A DNA stretch of 64,000 bases from Lactifluus volemus (Eukaryota > Basidiomycota > Agaricomycetes > Russulales > Russulaceae): assembly GCA_022376515.1 (NCBI GenBank), contig WTXI01000004.1, positions 992,001-1,056,000 of the forward strand, given 5' to 3'. This document shows, one piece after another, positions 36,228 through 48,165 of this stretch. The position numbers and the translations under genes are program-made. How positions within the stretch are numbered: position 1 is the first letter of the stretch; every line of letters starts with the position of its first letter. A model generated the notes under the pieces. That model saw nothing but the letters and a program-made list of their open reading frames with translations. It did no database searches and was not told the origin of the DNA.

Positions 36228-37266
36228 GCAGGGAACTGCGAGACACGTCCGTCAGGGCATGGCTGAATATCCGTAAACCACGATCCATTTTATATCCGAG
36301 GTCGTCCGCCGTTGCTGATGTAATGATTGTGAACTTTGCGGTGCATTTTCAGGCTCATGTACATCATACAAACGTCGCTTACGTTGCTAGTGGGTTCCTC
36401 CGTGATCTTGCCAAAATCTCCCGTTTTCCTTTTCCTTTTCCATCATTTTGTGTGGGGTGCCGCCTCTTTGCGTTACCCCGGGCCGATACAGGATCATGAA
36501 AGCATTCAACTTCTTATCTTCTGCACTGCTTCCGAACCAATTACCGTGACGTACCATCCAGCCATCCAGTACGCTCGGACGTGACGATCTGGCTGGATCT
36601 TGTTAATTATTTCTGATCGACACCGCAGCCAGGCGTTGCTCCACATGACTTCTTCAGGGTTATTTCTCTTCTGTCACGCCATCTGTCGGGAGTTTTTCGA
36701 CTCCGGATCAACGCCCACTTTCACTTTCACCTTTCTCTCTACCCCATCACGTCTGGGATCATAGCCCTTGGCAGAAAGGGCTACACGGGCAGGAATTACC
36801 CAGTTTCGTGCCTTCCTGATCCAGAACCCCGGGGCGCTAAGTCGAGTCGTCATCACGTCATAGTTTCGATGACATTACTGTATCAAGGGATCATATGTTT
36901 ACTGTATGCGTTCACGATCTGAGATGAGCCTGTCAAGTCAAGGGTTTATCCACGTGACCGTGACACGCGTTCCCGGCGCTGGATGGCGGGTCCAGGGCAG
37001 GGGCAAGGTTTGCCCTGTCTTCCTTGGGGCTGCAGTTGATGTTGAGTGACGATGGCGGTGACCTAATCGAAGTGGAAGAAGCGGGCAGTCGATTTCTGTA
37101 ATATCCACAGCACGCCAGTAGGTATTCCTTCTGGACAAGTGGCGTCAAACACTTAGTAATCCTGCCCACGACATTAAAAAACTTTTGTTAGGGTACTTTT
37201 TACGGACCATTACTGAGTACTGAAGCTGAAGTACTGAAGGGTAGCCCTTCAACTTGAATGTGAGTT
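36228..37266. other. Gene-free
   Basis: No supported gene between zinc-finger copies G and H. The flank just upstream of copy G has no clear counterpart at copy H. Confidence 0.35.
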
Positions 37267-37759
37267 TCAATCGAGCAATTCGTCGCAGCGACACCAGCCA
37301 GCCTTCTCCCGACGACCACAGAGATCTTCCCACTCCTCCACCTTTCTCAACTCTATCGCCCTCTCTGCCACAAAATCTAGCACAAACTTTTCTACATTCT
37401 GGACGGGGGAACCCTCCTCGATGTAACCAAGGACCAACTTTGTGTCATAAATCGAGCCCGGTTCACGGTCGTCCCCTGGGTGAGAAACCTGCAGGTGTTT
37501 CTTGAATGGTCCTTATGTGCTCCCCGCCAGTGGCATGAAGACACAGGACAGAATAGACAGTACGGGAGATGGATCGCTAACATATGACGCCTGAGGTCCT
37601 GCGGACGGTCAGGCCTGGTCGTCGCCGTGCAGTCCCTCCAGGGACAGTGCAATTGTATATCCTTTGAAGAAGAGTGAGACAAAGGCAACGCGAAACTGGA
37701 TATGAACTCTTGTATGAACTACATACCAACGAAGTTGTATCGGAGGATGTGGAAGTCAT
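37267..37759 (-). pseudogene. C2H2-type zinc-finger family, decayed copy H
   Basis: Exon 1 at 37759 (MTSTSSDTTSL), then an intron ending CTTCTTCAAAG and exon 2 DIQLHCPWRDCTATT, RPQDLRRHMLAIH, CPVSSCHWRGAHKD. The frame shifts near 37515, just after HKD, and the rest is open in another frame: REPGSIYDTKLVLGYIEEGS, VEKFVLDFVAERAIEL, WEDLCGRREKAGWCRCDELLD, stop at 37267. Finger 1 and the full tail are preserved; only finger 2 is broken. One or two single-base indels explain it. Confidence 0.85.
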
Positions 37760-37798
37760 GTAGAAAGGGACGAGACGCGTCAGCAAGACGAAAATTTC

Positions 37799-38284
37799 CT
37801 ACTTGACGCTGTGTAGACGTTTCATTTCTTTGACACGAGCCCATTTCTCGTGTCGATGAGGTAATTTTCCTTTAAAATCACGCCACACTGTCGTCATCGT
37901 AATTTCATTTACTGTATATTTGCCTACTGCGCAGTCACAGTCATTCATCCACCCACATTCAGGTTCATCGCCTGCATTGCTTGGCACAAAAGCCGCCTGA
38001 CACGGTTTACATTCCTTTAAACTTCTGGGCGCAACACGCGCAACACTCGAAATGAACGCGATCATCCAGCTGACGGAATGCCCCTTCCGGGCTTCTAGTT
38101 CCACCGGAATTCGGACTCTTCCATAGATACAATCATTCTCCTCCCCTTTCCTATTCGACATCACTTTCGTCTGATTTTCGTCTTCATCTACCTCCCCGCC
38201 CTCATCCTTCCACCGCCTCCTACTGCTGCATCTACTACCCTTTGTCCGAGAGCGGCAGGGTCTAGCGCTCTCACGGGATGTCAC
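37799..38284 (-). other. Unidentified open frame, upstream of copy H
   Basis: An open frame of 161 codons, of which the part after the first ATG is about 120. It contains RVRIPVELEARKGHSV, a cysteine-rich middle (LKECKPCQAAF, CGWMNDCDCAVGKY) and a basic end. The RIPVEL phrase resembles an F-box start and recurs near 30610, so a decayed F-box gene is possible. I do not recognise a family. No intron or partner exon is obvious. Confidence 0.25.
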
Positions 38285-41200
38285 CCCTAGGCAAGTCTAG
38301 CATTAACCCATGACTCGGTGGAGTTCCCACATTGAGGAACCGGCACGGAGCCTGAGCACCACCTTGCTCCTAGAGTACCGACCTGGCCCAAAGGATGATC
38401 TTCACCATTTGGCAGGCCTTGAGCTCCAGAACTCCCCTGTTTCGGCTCATTCAAGTATGCTGCGCACTATCCCTCGGTTGATGTGCCCATTTCACAAACG
38501 TATAGGTGTGCTCTAGAGGGGACAGTTTCAACAGACTGCGGCGCTGCATGCTTTTCTTTAGGTCACCTGACCACGCCACATAGCGAAAATAGCTGTAGAG
38601 GTACCACTGTGCTTCCACCTTGCAAAAATTTTCACGGATCACACATCGAGCCCCTAATTGTTTTCTGAAATTAGAATCGCCCAGTTGAGCCTTGAACCCT
38701 GGCCTCGAGCCTCGTCTGAAGGGGAGAATGGCCAAATGAATCACACCTACCCATTTTGCCTTTGGCTGGGTCATCGCTCAATACAGCTTAGTCTCTCATG
38801 CCCGTGACGCCAGCTCCTGCCTTGGAAAGAAGGGCATATGTAGTAGACTGTACGTACTCGTCGGGCTTCGCTAAAGGCAGATCATTGAATCCATTCTAAA
38901 TGTGGATAGCATAGATGCGGTGTACATCATCTCTACAATTACGAAACAGAGTGCAGGTATGACTACCAGCACCTTTCATAATGGGTGCTAAGTGCTCCTG
39001 GCGCCAGGTCAGCATGGCTGCCGCTTCGTAACCACATAGCTTTTGTCCATTTCAATTTACCTCATTCCATTTTCTTCGTCCTGTCCTCGCCCTGTCATCT
39101 CTGGCACCTCACAGGATCTTGGGCTTCCGGTATGCCACCAGACCACGTCCTTTGCCCTGCTGCGTGCGCTGAAACGCCACCTTGGCCCGTTTCCTGCTTT
39201 ACGCTTCGGGCTCGTCGCGGTGATACACCGATGCCCTCCTTTGTTCAGCCATCCATTCCCCAGGTTCGTAGGAGTACCTTTGTGCCAATGCTGAACGTCT
39301 CCCTACAACAAGTAGCTACAACTTGATGTTCTTGAGGACCTCAGAATTGTGAGCAAAGGAGCAACGAAGCGTCACTACTGCTCTCGCACACACTCTGTCC
39401 AAACTTGCCTGCGCGCCTCACTGCGTGCGTCAACCCTCTCCAACGCTCCAGACGTCCTTGGTTCGCTCAAACCTTCCTTTAATCTGCGTACCGTTCACTG
39501 CATAAGATGCAGAACAGCACAAGGTAGTGAAGAGGTTCCTAGTGGACTTGAAAGCGTGGGAGGAAGTTACTAGTAGTACAAAGCCCGGATATCTGTCGAA
39601 GGGTAACTTTGATGGTCAAAGAAGTCGTTAAACTTTGGATAACAAGAGAGCTATGAGAAGATCGTGCCGGATCTGTGCGGCGATGCCATGAAGATCCGAT
39701 CACAGCATCGCTACGAGAGTGGAGACCTTCGGCAGGAAAGGTTGAATTATCGAAGAATACGAGCGCAAAACGTGATGCGACACCCCGAAGGGAACAGGGC
39801 CCAGATCTACGATACCAGCAGCCAGACAAGATAATGCTAAGGATGTATTCGGAGTATTCTGTTTGAGTTCTTTAGTGTCGAGACCGATAACGCTGTAAGA
39901 GGATCCAGGGAGAGGGAGCAAGAGGGGCGAGCTAGGCAGTGAGGACCAGCCCCGGGCGTGACGTATCGGCGACAACTAAGTACGCAATGACACTGGAGTC
40001 TAGGACTTTTACATTGGCGACACTTACCATACGTCCATAATCACAGCATGGGTTTGCTCAACTGCACGTCCAAATAACCTAGAAACTTCCAGCTACGTCA
40101 CGATATGCGAAAGAAATCGCCACCATCTTCGCGCTTGACTTTATAGTAGATGCCTAGTATGTACAGATGGGTGCACACAGGATGTCGGCCACACTTGAAA
40201 TTGTCAAAACGTCGAGTGGAAGCCAGCCACTTGGTTGGGCCTAAGACAGGCCGTGACAGGCCGTGTGCCACTCGCACTGCGCAGTGTCCGTTGGTAAGGT
40301 ACTGTGTGAAGTATTCCCACAATCCGGTAATCTGTAAACTGACCGGTTCCGTCCTGTCCCACGTGGGCTGTGGCTCCGTTATTTTCTATGGCCGCGGTCT
40401 TTGGCCTGCAACTGGATTGAGCCCCTGCAGGGGTCAAGAAGTGCCGAAAGTCCACTTCCTGGGAGAACCTAGTGACCCGTGCTGTGGTGTCAGCGCGGCA
40501 AACTGTCCCATGTTATCAAAGACCCAAGCAAAGACCCGATCTCGAGTTACCACGGCCAGGACACAACCTTCGCCACGCGTGGTCATTCACCACCCTTTCC
40601 AAAGGAGGGAACACAGCGCTCGTCAAGTCTAGTCTGCTTCCGCCCGGGATACTCCGAGTCCGAGTCGACCTGGGCCCAGATGCCCTATACACCTCCAACC
40701 TACGGCTCTACTAAACAGCGGAGTACAAGGTGAAGAATGGTGATGCACACCTTCGGGTGGCACGCACCGCGTGTGACACCAAGGACAATTACTGTGGTAG
40801 TCCATTTCGAAGGTAAACCATATCGGCCGTAAACCTTGCCGTAAATACGTTCCGTGCGCTTGAACAGATTGAACTTGAGATGTCTCATGTTGCAATTAAC
40901 GCAGGCGGCAAGAGCGGTGCTCCTGGAAGGGGGTCGCGAAGTGGTGGTTCTGAAATGGATCACTTCACGAGTTCAAGAGACGCTTTGGTTTTCATTTTCC
41001 GAGTCCGGCTTTTAGACTTGTGATGGGAACCCTGCCACCAGCACAGCCTGCCAGCGGTCAGGTGTCTTATGGGAAACGGGCCCAACAATACGATAGAATG
41101 GTACGCGCACACAGCCTCGTGCGCTCAATTTTTCATCCGCTGTCTCTTTCTCCGAGTTTTTCGTACTACTGCTCTGGTAAGGACGGCCTAGTACGCTTTC

Positions 41201-41844
41201 CACATTTCTTTCCTTCTTCAGTGTCAGGTGAGGACCCGCGCATGTCCATGTACCGTGCAAGCCTCCGCACACGCAGCACATAATAATGCCACGCTTACAA
41301 ATTAAGGTTTGGCCACATTTCCGAACCCTTTCCAAGGTCCATTATTAATATCTCCTGATGAGGATAGTTTGATATTCAGTGTCGCCCTGACGGTCCTGTG
41401 CAAAGCATATGATATGCACGGAGGTGACTATAGTGTGACGGGCGAGCTTATGGCGGGAAATTATGTTCAGCGCTTTTCGCTCCATAGCGGCCCGGGATAT
41501 CCAGTCACGGGCAAATGCGCACAGCTTTTGATCATAATATGTCGTTATTACGGACAAGGACAGACAGGATCCTCACAAGTACCATCTCTCACAGTCCATA
41601 ATTTTGGGGACATATGTACTAGCATATACATGAGAATTTCCGACTTCTGCCGAACCAGCGAATCGCTCAGGCTGAAAACCTCTGCAGTAGACTGAGATGC
41701 AAGCGAACTATGGAACTAGAGACTAGTTATTCCTCCGTAATTTCAAGTTCTTATTTGTTGACGGAAGAGTCCTCAACTGTGAAGGGGCATCGCTAAGTGC
41801 TTAGTGAACAGTTCGCGCGATCGCATGGAATTACTCACAACACC
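38285..41844. other. Gene-free, degenerate sequence
   Basis: No supported gene in about 3.5 kb. Frames up to 160 codons (40150-40632 plus) overlap frames on the other strand and show no motif. ACTCCGAGTCCGAGTC at about 40648 doubles a short word that is frequent across the window. Confidence 0.4.
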
Positions 41845-42351
41845 TTAATCAAGAAGTTCATCGCAGTGACACTGACCTGCCTTCGCTCGGCGACCGCAGA
41901 GATCTTCCCAGTCTTCCTCCTTCTTCAGCTCCACCGCTTTCTCTGCAACGAAATCAAGCGCATATTTCTCTGCCGTCTCGACGGGAGTTCCGTCGTCGAG
42001 GATGTAACCTAGGACCAGTTTTGTGTCATAGATCGGGCACGGTTCGAGTTCATATCCCGAATGGCTTTTTCTCGAGTGCGTTTTGAACTCATCCTTACGT
42101 GCTCCCGCCAGCGGCACGATGGCACAGGGCAGGACAATGAATATGGCAAATGGTGGACAAGATATGCCGTTCGAGGTCTTGCCGGCGCTCGCGGTTGATC
42201 GTCGTGTCGCACCTCGGTGAGGGGCAAGGAAGTCGCCCATCCTATCAAGTTGGGGAGAATGCAGGAAGAAAAATAAGACGACAGAGGCACCACGATGAGT
42301 TTGGTAAGAATCACATACCGACGAGATTGTGATGGAAGAATTAGAAACCAT
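41845..42351 (-). pseudogene. C2H2-type zinc-finger family, decayed copy I
   Basis: Exon 1 at 42351 (MVSNSSITISS), then an 88 nt intron ending ACTTGATAG and exon 2 DGRLPCPSPRCDTTINRERRQD. A base is missing near 42165, before HHLPYSLSCPVPSCRWRE, and another near 42105, before ARKDEFKTH. From there the frame is open to the stop at 41845: EPCPIYDTKLVLGYI, AEKYALDFVAEKAVELKK, WEDLCGRRAKAGQCHCDELLD. The first exon, both finger cores and the tail are all still readable, so the decay is recent. Confidence 0.85.
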
Positions 42352-43419
42352 GTCAAAAGAATAGACCTAGTAATGGGAAGCGAGCGTATTGTGCTCAAGG
42401 TTTTGCCGGTGGTGGGCATTTTATCCCTGCATTTGTCTGATAAGATGACTCTCTGGCAGTGCCAAGTGCTCTCAAATCTCACTTCAGGGGTTCTACAGGT
42501 ACCTGAGAACGGTGTCAATGTGTCAGTGCAGGGTGCCAGTGATCCATTTGGCTATTCGTCCAACGGGAGGTGAAAGTAAATTACCGACAGGAGATCTGCG
42601 CTCATTCTTCGGGTACTTCCTTGCTAAGGAAGCTGATGCGAATACAACCCAATTCCGGTTATATCATGTATAAATGTCGGGATCCATGGCAAGAAGCGGT
42701 GTTGCGCGAGGGGCTATACAATGTGACAGCGACAAAATTTGACGGTAAGATCGAAGAAGTGGACAGAAAAGGTCAAGTACTGATAACCCAATGCTAGGAG
42801 GACGTATATGTTGACAACGAGGCTGTGCAAAAGCAAAGTGTACCCGTACTCGTCGGCATCCGGTTCATTACTATTCCACGCAGACACGGATTGTTACCGA
42901 ACTATGGGGGCTCGGTCGTTCCCTAATTGCCGATGACAAAGGAACTTGTGCCGACAGGCAATTGTTGGAGTTGGTCTGGTTTGGGGTCAACCACTGGCGC
43001 AACGACATAAACGTGAACCGGCAACTCCCGTGCGTTATCTAATACTGTATTAGTAATCCTTGGCGGGTCTCTAGCCCTTCCTGGTGGATGCCTCTCCTAG
43101 TCCTTGGCAGTACTGTACCCATGCAAAAACAATATCCGCTTTGGAAATTGTAAGTAGAGTTCTACATCTGATCTTAAGTTTGATGTGCCTTGCGCGAAGT
43201 TACTAGTACAGCATCCTGTTTTTCATGGTAGTGTGCCCAACAACCGCAATTTACTGATCGATCATATGTCAGTCTTCATCCGGAACGTCCATGCTGTCGA
43301 TTCCGAGAACTGAATCTAAATTTTTGCTTTTCAAGAGCTTCTCAAAACTCAGTGCGCAAATTGTGGGCGGTCATGCATGCCAGTGGCGTCGACTACTGAC
43401 CGGTACATGCGACATGTCA
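42352..43419. other. Gene-free
   Basis: No supported gene. The start of this stretch is the upstream flank of copy I, including the TTTATCCC phrase also seen upstream of copy E. Confidence 0.35.
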
Positions 43420-43742
43420 CTGGCAAGGGGCAAGAAAGATTAGAGTTACTATTTGAAACCGACAAAGGTATATGCAGCATACAGATGAGTTTGACTTTTC
43501 AAACGCGCCAACATGTCGAACGGCGTGGTAGCTTTGCTAGTGACGAATGGAACCGGCCCGATCTCGTGACGTGGGCCGATATTCTCACGAAATTTGAAAT
43601 AACGTTTTTTATATTTCTCAGAGGATCGTGCATACAGTACAGTACATATTACTACTGTCCTCCCTTGCTGGGGTTGCACCTTAATGAGGGTTATTACTCG
43701 CCTCGCTCTCGGGAGGCTCACAGTGCCTATTGGAGGTTCTGA
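43420..43742 (+). repeat. Direct repeat R1, first copy
   Basis: It matches 47871-48165 in the same orientation. Shared landmarks are AAGATTAGAGT-ACTATTTGAAA, TCTCGTGACGTGGG, ATTCTCACGAAATTTGAAAT and CTCCCTTGCTGGGG. The copies have many point changes and small indels, and no coding frame is common to both. Confidence 0.75.
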
Positions 43743-44296
43743 CTCATTTAGCATGGGTAACTTACTACTCAGATGGCACCTCTTAACCTGAATCCACCAG
43801 CTGGATGAGCGTCAGGCCTAGAACCAGTGCCTATTATCTATCTATTAGGGGCGTCCTTGTATTTGGGTCTTGTTTCCGAACGTGACCTCGCTTGATCTAA
43901 AGATTCTCTGAGCTATCTCTGATGATGCAAACGCTCGGTGCCCAAGTGTTGCACTTACTGGGCCACTTCTCAAATTATTCCTTGCCATCTCGTGCTATGC
44001 CTAGCTTGATGAAGAACCTATAGATGGAACAATGCACGATGCTTACATGAGAATGGTAGTACGAGAAAGATTGTCTAGTATTCACGTTGAGATGCCCGGT
44101 AAGAGGTGATAATAGTCCAACGAGAGAAAAAATGCCATATGCAGGACACCAACGGAAGCGGCGGTAAAGAGGCATTTACAGGCCTTAGCGGCGATTTTAA
44201 CGTTGCTGTGCGATGTCAGCACTCACCACTGGGTACTAAATGACAGGGTACGTCCGCACGATGGAGGGAAGGGAATATTCACCGCCACGCTTTCAA

Positions 44297-44440
44297 TCGA
44301 GCTGCTCGATGCAGTGGCCGCCGACACTGACCTACATTCTCTCCGGGACCACAAAGGTCGTCCCACAACTCCTGTATTCGCAACTCCAGCGCCCTCTCAC
44401 CGAGCTCATATTTCTCTGCCCTCTCTCGCCCACTCGGCAG
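44297..44440 (-). pseudogene. C2H2-type zinc-finger family, 3' fragment J
   Basis: On the minus strand AEKYELGERALELRIQELW, DDLCGPG and GQCRRP match the family tail. No fingers are left. It is the last family member before the OPT region. Confidence 0.6.
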
Positions 44441-44789
44441 GGGTACTATTTGCTTGTACCTGAGTTAAATATGGATAAACCCATACCCGACCTCATTGTA
44501 AGGGTGCTGTGAAGGTACAGGTATGGGTAAAGGTCAGAGTTACCCTGAGGTTACCCATGTCGATCACTAGACATGTTGCACTAAATAAATGCAAATTAAT
44601 AAAATAAAACAAAATTACAAAGCATGAAGTGGTCCCGAAGTCCGTCTCCTTCTGCGGTCAATCCGATCGGTCCTCGGCCTCCAGCATCTCTTCCCAAACT
44701 GCCAAAACTTCACTCCATACTAGTAGTAGCAGGTGGTGGGGGTTCAAGGTCCATAAGCTCGGCCCGGGGCAAGATATCCATGGCTGTTT

Positions 44790-45159
44790 AACACGAACTG
44801 TGTCAATCGCAATGGTAGAGATCTGAAGAAAAGGACTTGATTGATACCGGAGAGAAGGATAGCCCAAATAAGGCCAATGGCCCAGGTGCGAAAAATCCAT
44901 GAAGGCATCCTGGGATTATCCGTCACGATGTTGGAAACAGCAGCCCGGACTTCAACATATGCGGATTCATCCTGAAGTAGCGTTGCTGTGGGATCAAAGT
45001 TTGGATTGTCGTAATCATCGAGAGAGAAATCCTGCACGTGGTAGAGCTAATGAGCTCAATATAATCAATAAAGGAAACCGAACTGACATCAACTCTCCCG
45101 AGATGTTCGGCGTCACACCTGACAGCCTCAACCGACTTGTCTTCTTCGCGGAGGGACAT
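44790..45159 (-). pseudogene. OPT oligopeptide transporter, inverted 5' fragment
   Basis: Exon 1 is 45159-45088 (MSLREEDKSVEAVRCDAEH), with the same GTCAGTTC donor as the intact gene. Exon 2 starts at 45031 (DFSLDDYDNPNFDPTATLL) and carries the OPT N-terminal motif as SAYVEVRAAV, then MPSWIFRTWAIGLIWAILL and GINQVLFF. Similarity ends near 44790, just after the second intron begins, so nine of eleven exons are absent. It is the only OPT copy on the minus strand. Confidence 0.85.
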
Positions 45160-45229
45160 GACTCGGATAAACTGATCGGAAATCGTCGCGACAAGTAGGA
45201 GCGACGAGCTGTATATTTGGCTTGATCTA

Positions 45230-45947
45230 CGGAGGAAGGGTGCCAAGATACAAGGGAGATATACCGTTTACAAGCTTTATATACTAGTAAAAGCTCCACG
45301 CAGATGAAAATAAATAAATTGCAGAAGAGCTGATTGCCTCCGAACGGTATCATAATACCCACCGATTTCCTCGGGGAGACCGCGGGCAGAGAGTTCGACA
45401 AGATTGTAATGGCAAAGACGAGAGTTCGTCCATAAGTGCTTCCTTAATAGCGCTGACCCCCAAGAAGCTAGCTTCTGAGTTCATCTAGATGAAGAGAAGG
45501 GGACTGCTTGAGTAGATGTCCAGGCATAGTGATGGCGTATCATCTTCCTCTTCGACGTGTGTATCACCACTCTATATGCCAAAATTTTTGGCAAGGATCT
45601 CCCGGGTCATTCGCATAAGGCAACGCATCATGAATGGAGGCGAAAAGGTGCTCTCCCCCTTAGGTTGCCAAACAAAAGAAGTCCGAGACCTCACTGGCAT
45701 ATCCTAACCGCCGGAGTCCTTCCTGTGAAACACCTTTGTCAGTGACGTCATGACATTAGAGATGGCAAGAAATTGAATATCGCCTCCCGTGCTGTGCATA
45801 TTATCCCGCCCACGAGAATTCATTACGCACATGTGGATGCTGCGCGTAGGCAAGAATAAAAGCAAATATTCCGGACCGCGGTGGCATAGGGGAGGCGATA
45901 CGGGCGGGCTGATGCGCTGAGGACGGGAGATGAACAATTTCCGCGGG
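45230..45947 (-). repeat. OPT-upstream module, inverted copy
   Basis: Its complement matches 60771-61480 and, in part, 51730-52080. Each of these lies directly upstream of an OPT copy, so the module was duplicated with the transporter. Shared landmarks (OPT sense) are GGTGTTT-ACAGGAAGG, AGTGGTGATACACA, GAGGAAGATGATACGCCAT and CCTTCTCTTC-TCTAGATGAA. No protein is readable across all three copies. The inverted copy has a hydrophobic frame (CNLFIFICVELLLVY) that the others do not share. Confidence 0.7.
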
Positions 45948-46629
45948 GAGATATCTTATCCGTGTACTTAGCATGTGAGAAGAAAACACGTAGCTCATTG
46001 TCTCCAGTCGCGTGGCAGTGAGTACGATTGCGCAGGTTAACAGCCGGAGAGAACTTGAATTGAAGGTCATTTCAGATTTCAAAATGTGGGACGATAGCTC
46101 CTGATAATATCGCAGAAAGCTTCGCTTATGAAATTTATATGAAATGTAACGTTGTTCTCACGCATCGCTAGGCGAAATGTCCCACTTACAAGGACACAAT
46201 AAAGTCAGGCACAGCTCGAGGGAGAATGGAGCGTCTCAGACAGTCAGACTCTCAGCCTTTGCTTCCAAAGGCTGATGTGGTGGGAGCAAGCATCAATCGA
46301 ACCAAGCGCCAGAGTTTCAGGTAACTGTATGACACGTTGCGGCATTGCGGCAATGCATCGGTACTGTATATCAATGTAGATTCGAAAAAGGCATCGATCA
46401 AACTATAAGTACTGTACGGTATACGGCACGTAATCAATAAAGGAAGAAGGAGTATAGTAGATGGTTACGGGTGAAACGAAACGCGCACAGATGTGCATAT
46501 CTTGTCCGTAGCATCGGATAACCCGTGGTCTAATGGTCCGGCGACTGCGTGGCGTCGCACTACGCCACTCGTGTGACTTGTGCCACTGAGCGGCGGAGTT
46601 GTCTTTACTGATCTGTACATAGTACTGGC
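45948..46629. other. Spacer between duplicated blocks
   Basis: No gene. At about 46515-46540 the plus strand has a tRNA-like A-box (TGGTCTAATGG) with no matching B-box or cloverleaf. Confidence 0.35.
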
Positions 46630-47870
46630 TTATAACAACGACTTACTATGATATCGAGTATCCGTACGGCACTCTTGGTGACGCCGAGTAGCATTTACTG
46701 TGTTCTTGGGTGTCTTCCTCACGCACGCCCAGCCAGGGGGAACAAGCGACGTGGGGCTGTGGCACATGGAGAGGTTGATGCGAGGATCATTTCACGATGC
46801 ATTTCCGAGTCACTGGCAAAAATACGTAAAGTTACATAAAATGCAAACCATATGTACCAATACCATTGCCAGTCCGACGGGTGCCAGTGAAGGCTGTATC
46901 GAGGCAGCTGAGCGGTACTAGGCTGTTATCACCCCGCCAGCCATCACCACCTCACCGCCCACCGCCTCCACCCCTGCCCTCAGACAGTCCGTGTTGCACA
47001 TGAAGCATCTTCATTGTTGTATCACACAAGTTCATGGCAGTGCGTGCGGCAGACCTGTCTTTCTCTTCCGACAGTAAATCCTGCTTATAGCCAGCTTGAA
47101 CGGCAGATTCGCGATAGATACTTTAGGGCTCACATCCGCATGTCGGTTTGAGGTCAGCACAATCCCATTCTCGATAAAACGAATAGGATGGCGTCGAAAG
47201 TCGCGAAGGTTGGGTGCCAGTATGTCATGATCGGGGTATGTCACAGTTCCCTCACAATATCGTGGCCACTAATAGAGAGAGGCGATTGAATTGCTGGAGT
47301 CCCGGGCCCATCTCGTAAGTGAATGAAAGTAGAACTAGTAAATAACCTAGGTGGAAATGAGCGGAAAGTGGAATGTCGTCTAGCATGAGGGTGACACGCA
47401 ATCAACTTGAAGTTTACTACAATCGGAGTAGCCGGAACGCGGTTCTTTCGGGCCGGCTCTCACCATTTCTGTTATGTTCGCCGTTCTGTCGCTAGCACGG
47501 TCTCGTTCTTTCGTGATTCCAATTCAAATGGCTAATAACAAGTTATACTCCTTTAATCCCTTTGGCCGCCGTGCTTGTTATTACCTTTCCATTGAATGGG
47601 TAATCAAATTGGTCAAGCCCTGGAATAATTACTAAACAGTTTCTCGTCGATTCTGGCGCATATCATGGCGTTCTACATTGGCACTTCCCAATGCCCCTCT
47701 CGTTCTAAGTCCTCATTTCACCCTTTATCGCATCCTAAAAACTGTGCAGCTCAAGCGACCTCCCTAAACCCACCGAGCGCACAGCTATTGTACTACTTTG
47801 GTGGCCATGTTGGAGTGACGTGCCACAGTGTCAGCAGGTCACTGGCAAGAGGTAAGCAAGATTAGAGTCA
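46630..47870 (+). repeat. Direct repeat R2, first copy
   Basis: It matches 59440-60770 in the same orientation over most of its length. Landmarks include GATATCGAGTATC near the left end, GTTCATGGCAGTGCG at about 47030, ACGAATAGGATGGC, AACCTAGGTGGAAATGAGCGG, TTCTTTCGGGCCGGCTCTC and GCGCACAGCTATTGTACTAC near the right end. A short third piece (GGCATAAAGTTCATGCCAGTG) is at 50262. No conserved open frame is visible. Confidence 0.75.
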
Positions 47871-48165
47871 CTATTTGAAAGTAACTGCCTTACAAAATGC
47901 AACATGCAATATACAGAAATTTGGCTTTTCGAACGCGTAACTTAGTCGAACGGCTCCAATGGCAATGGAACCGCGCCTGGCACGGTCTCGTGACGTGGGT
48001 CGCGTTGGTATTCTCACGAAATTTGAAATAATTTTTTATTTGTTCATAGGACCGTGCAGTACGTATTACTGCTGTTCTCCCTTGCTGGGGTGCACTCTAA
48101 CGAGCGTTGTTACTCGACTCGCTTTCGGGACGTTCTCAGTGCCTAGTGGAGGATCTCGGAGACGG
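47871..48165 (+). repeat. Direct repeat R1, second copy
   Basis: It matches 43420-43742 and abuts R2 directly. At the other R2 copy (59.4-60.8 kb) the OPT-upstream module occupies this place instead, which marks a recombination joint at about 47850-47870. Confidence 0.75.

Noticed and set aside
40150..40632. Open frame of 160 codons, plus strand
   Set aside because: Overlaps several other frames of similar length on both strands, which points to a chance stop-poor GC-rich stretch.
46515..46580. Possible tRNA gene
   Set aside because: The A-box is good, but I cannot form anticodon and T stems, and no GGTTCGA-like B-box follows.
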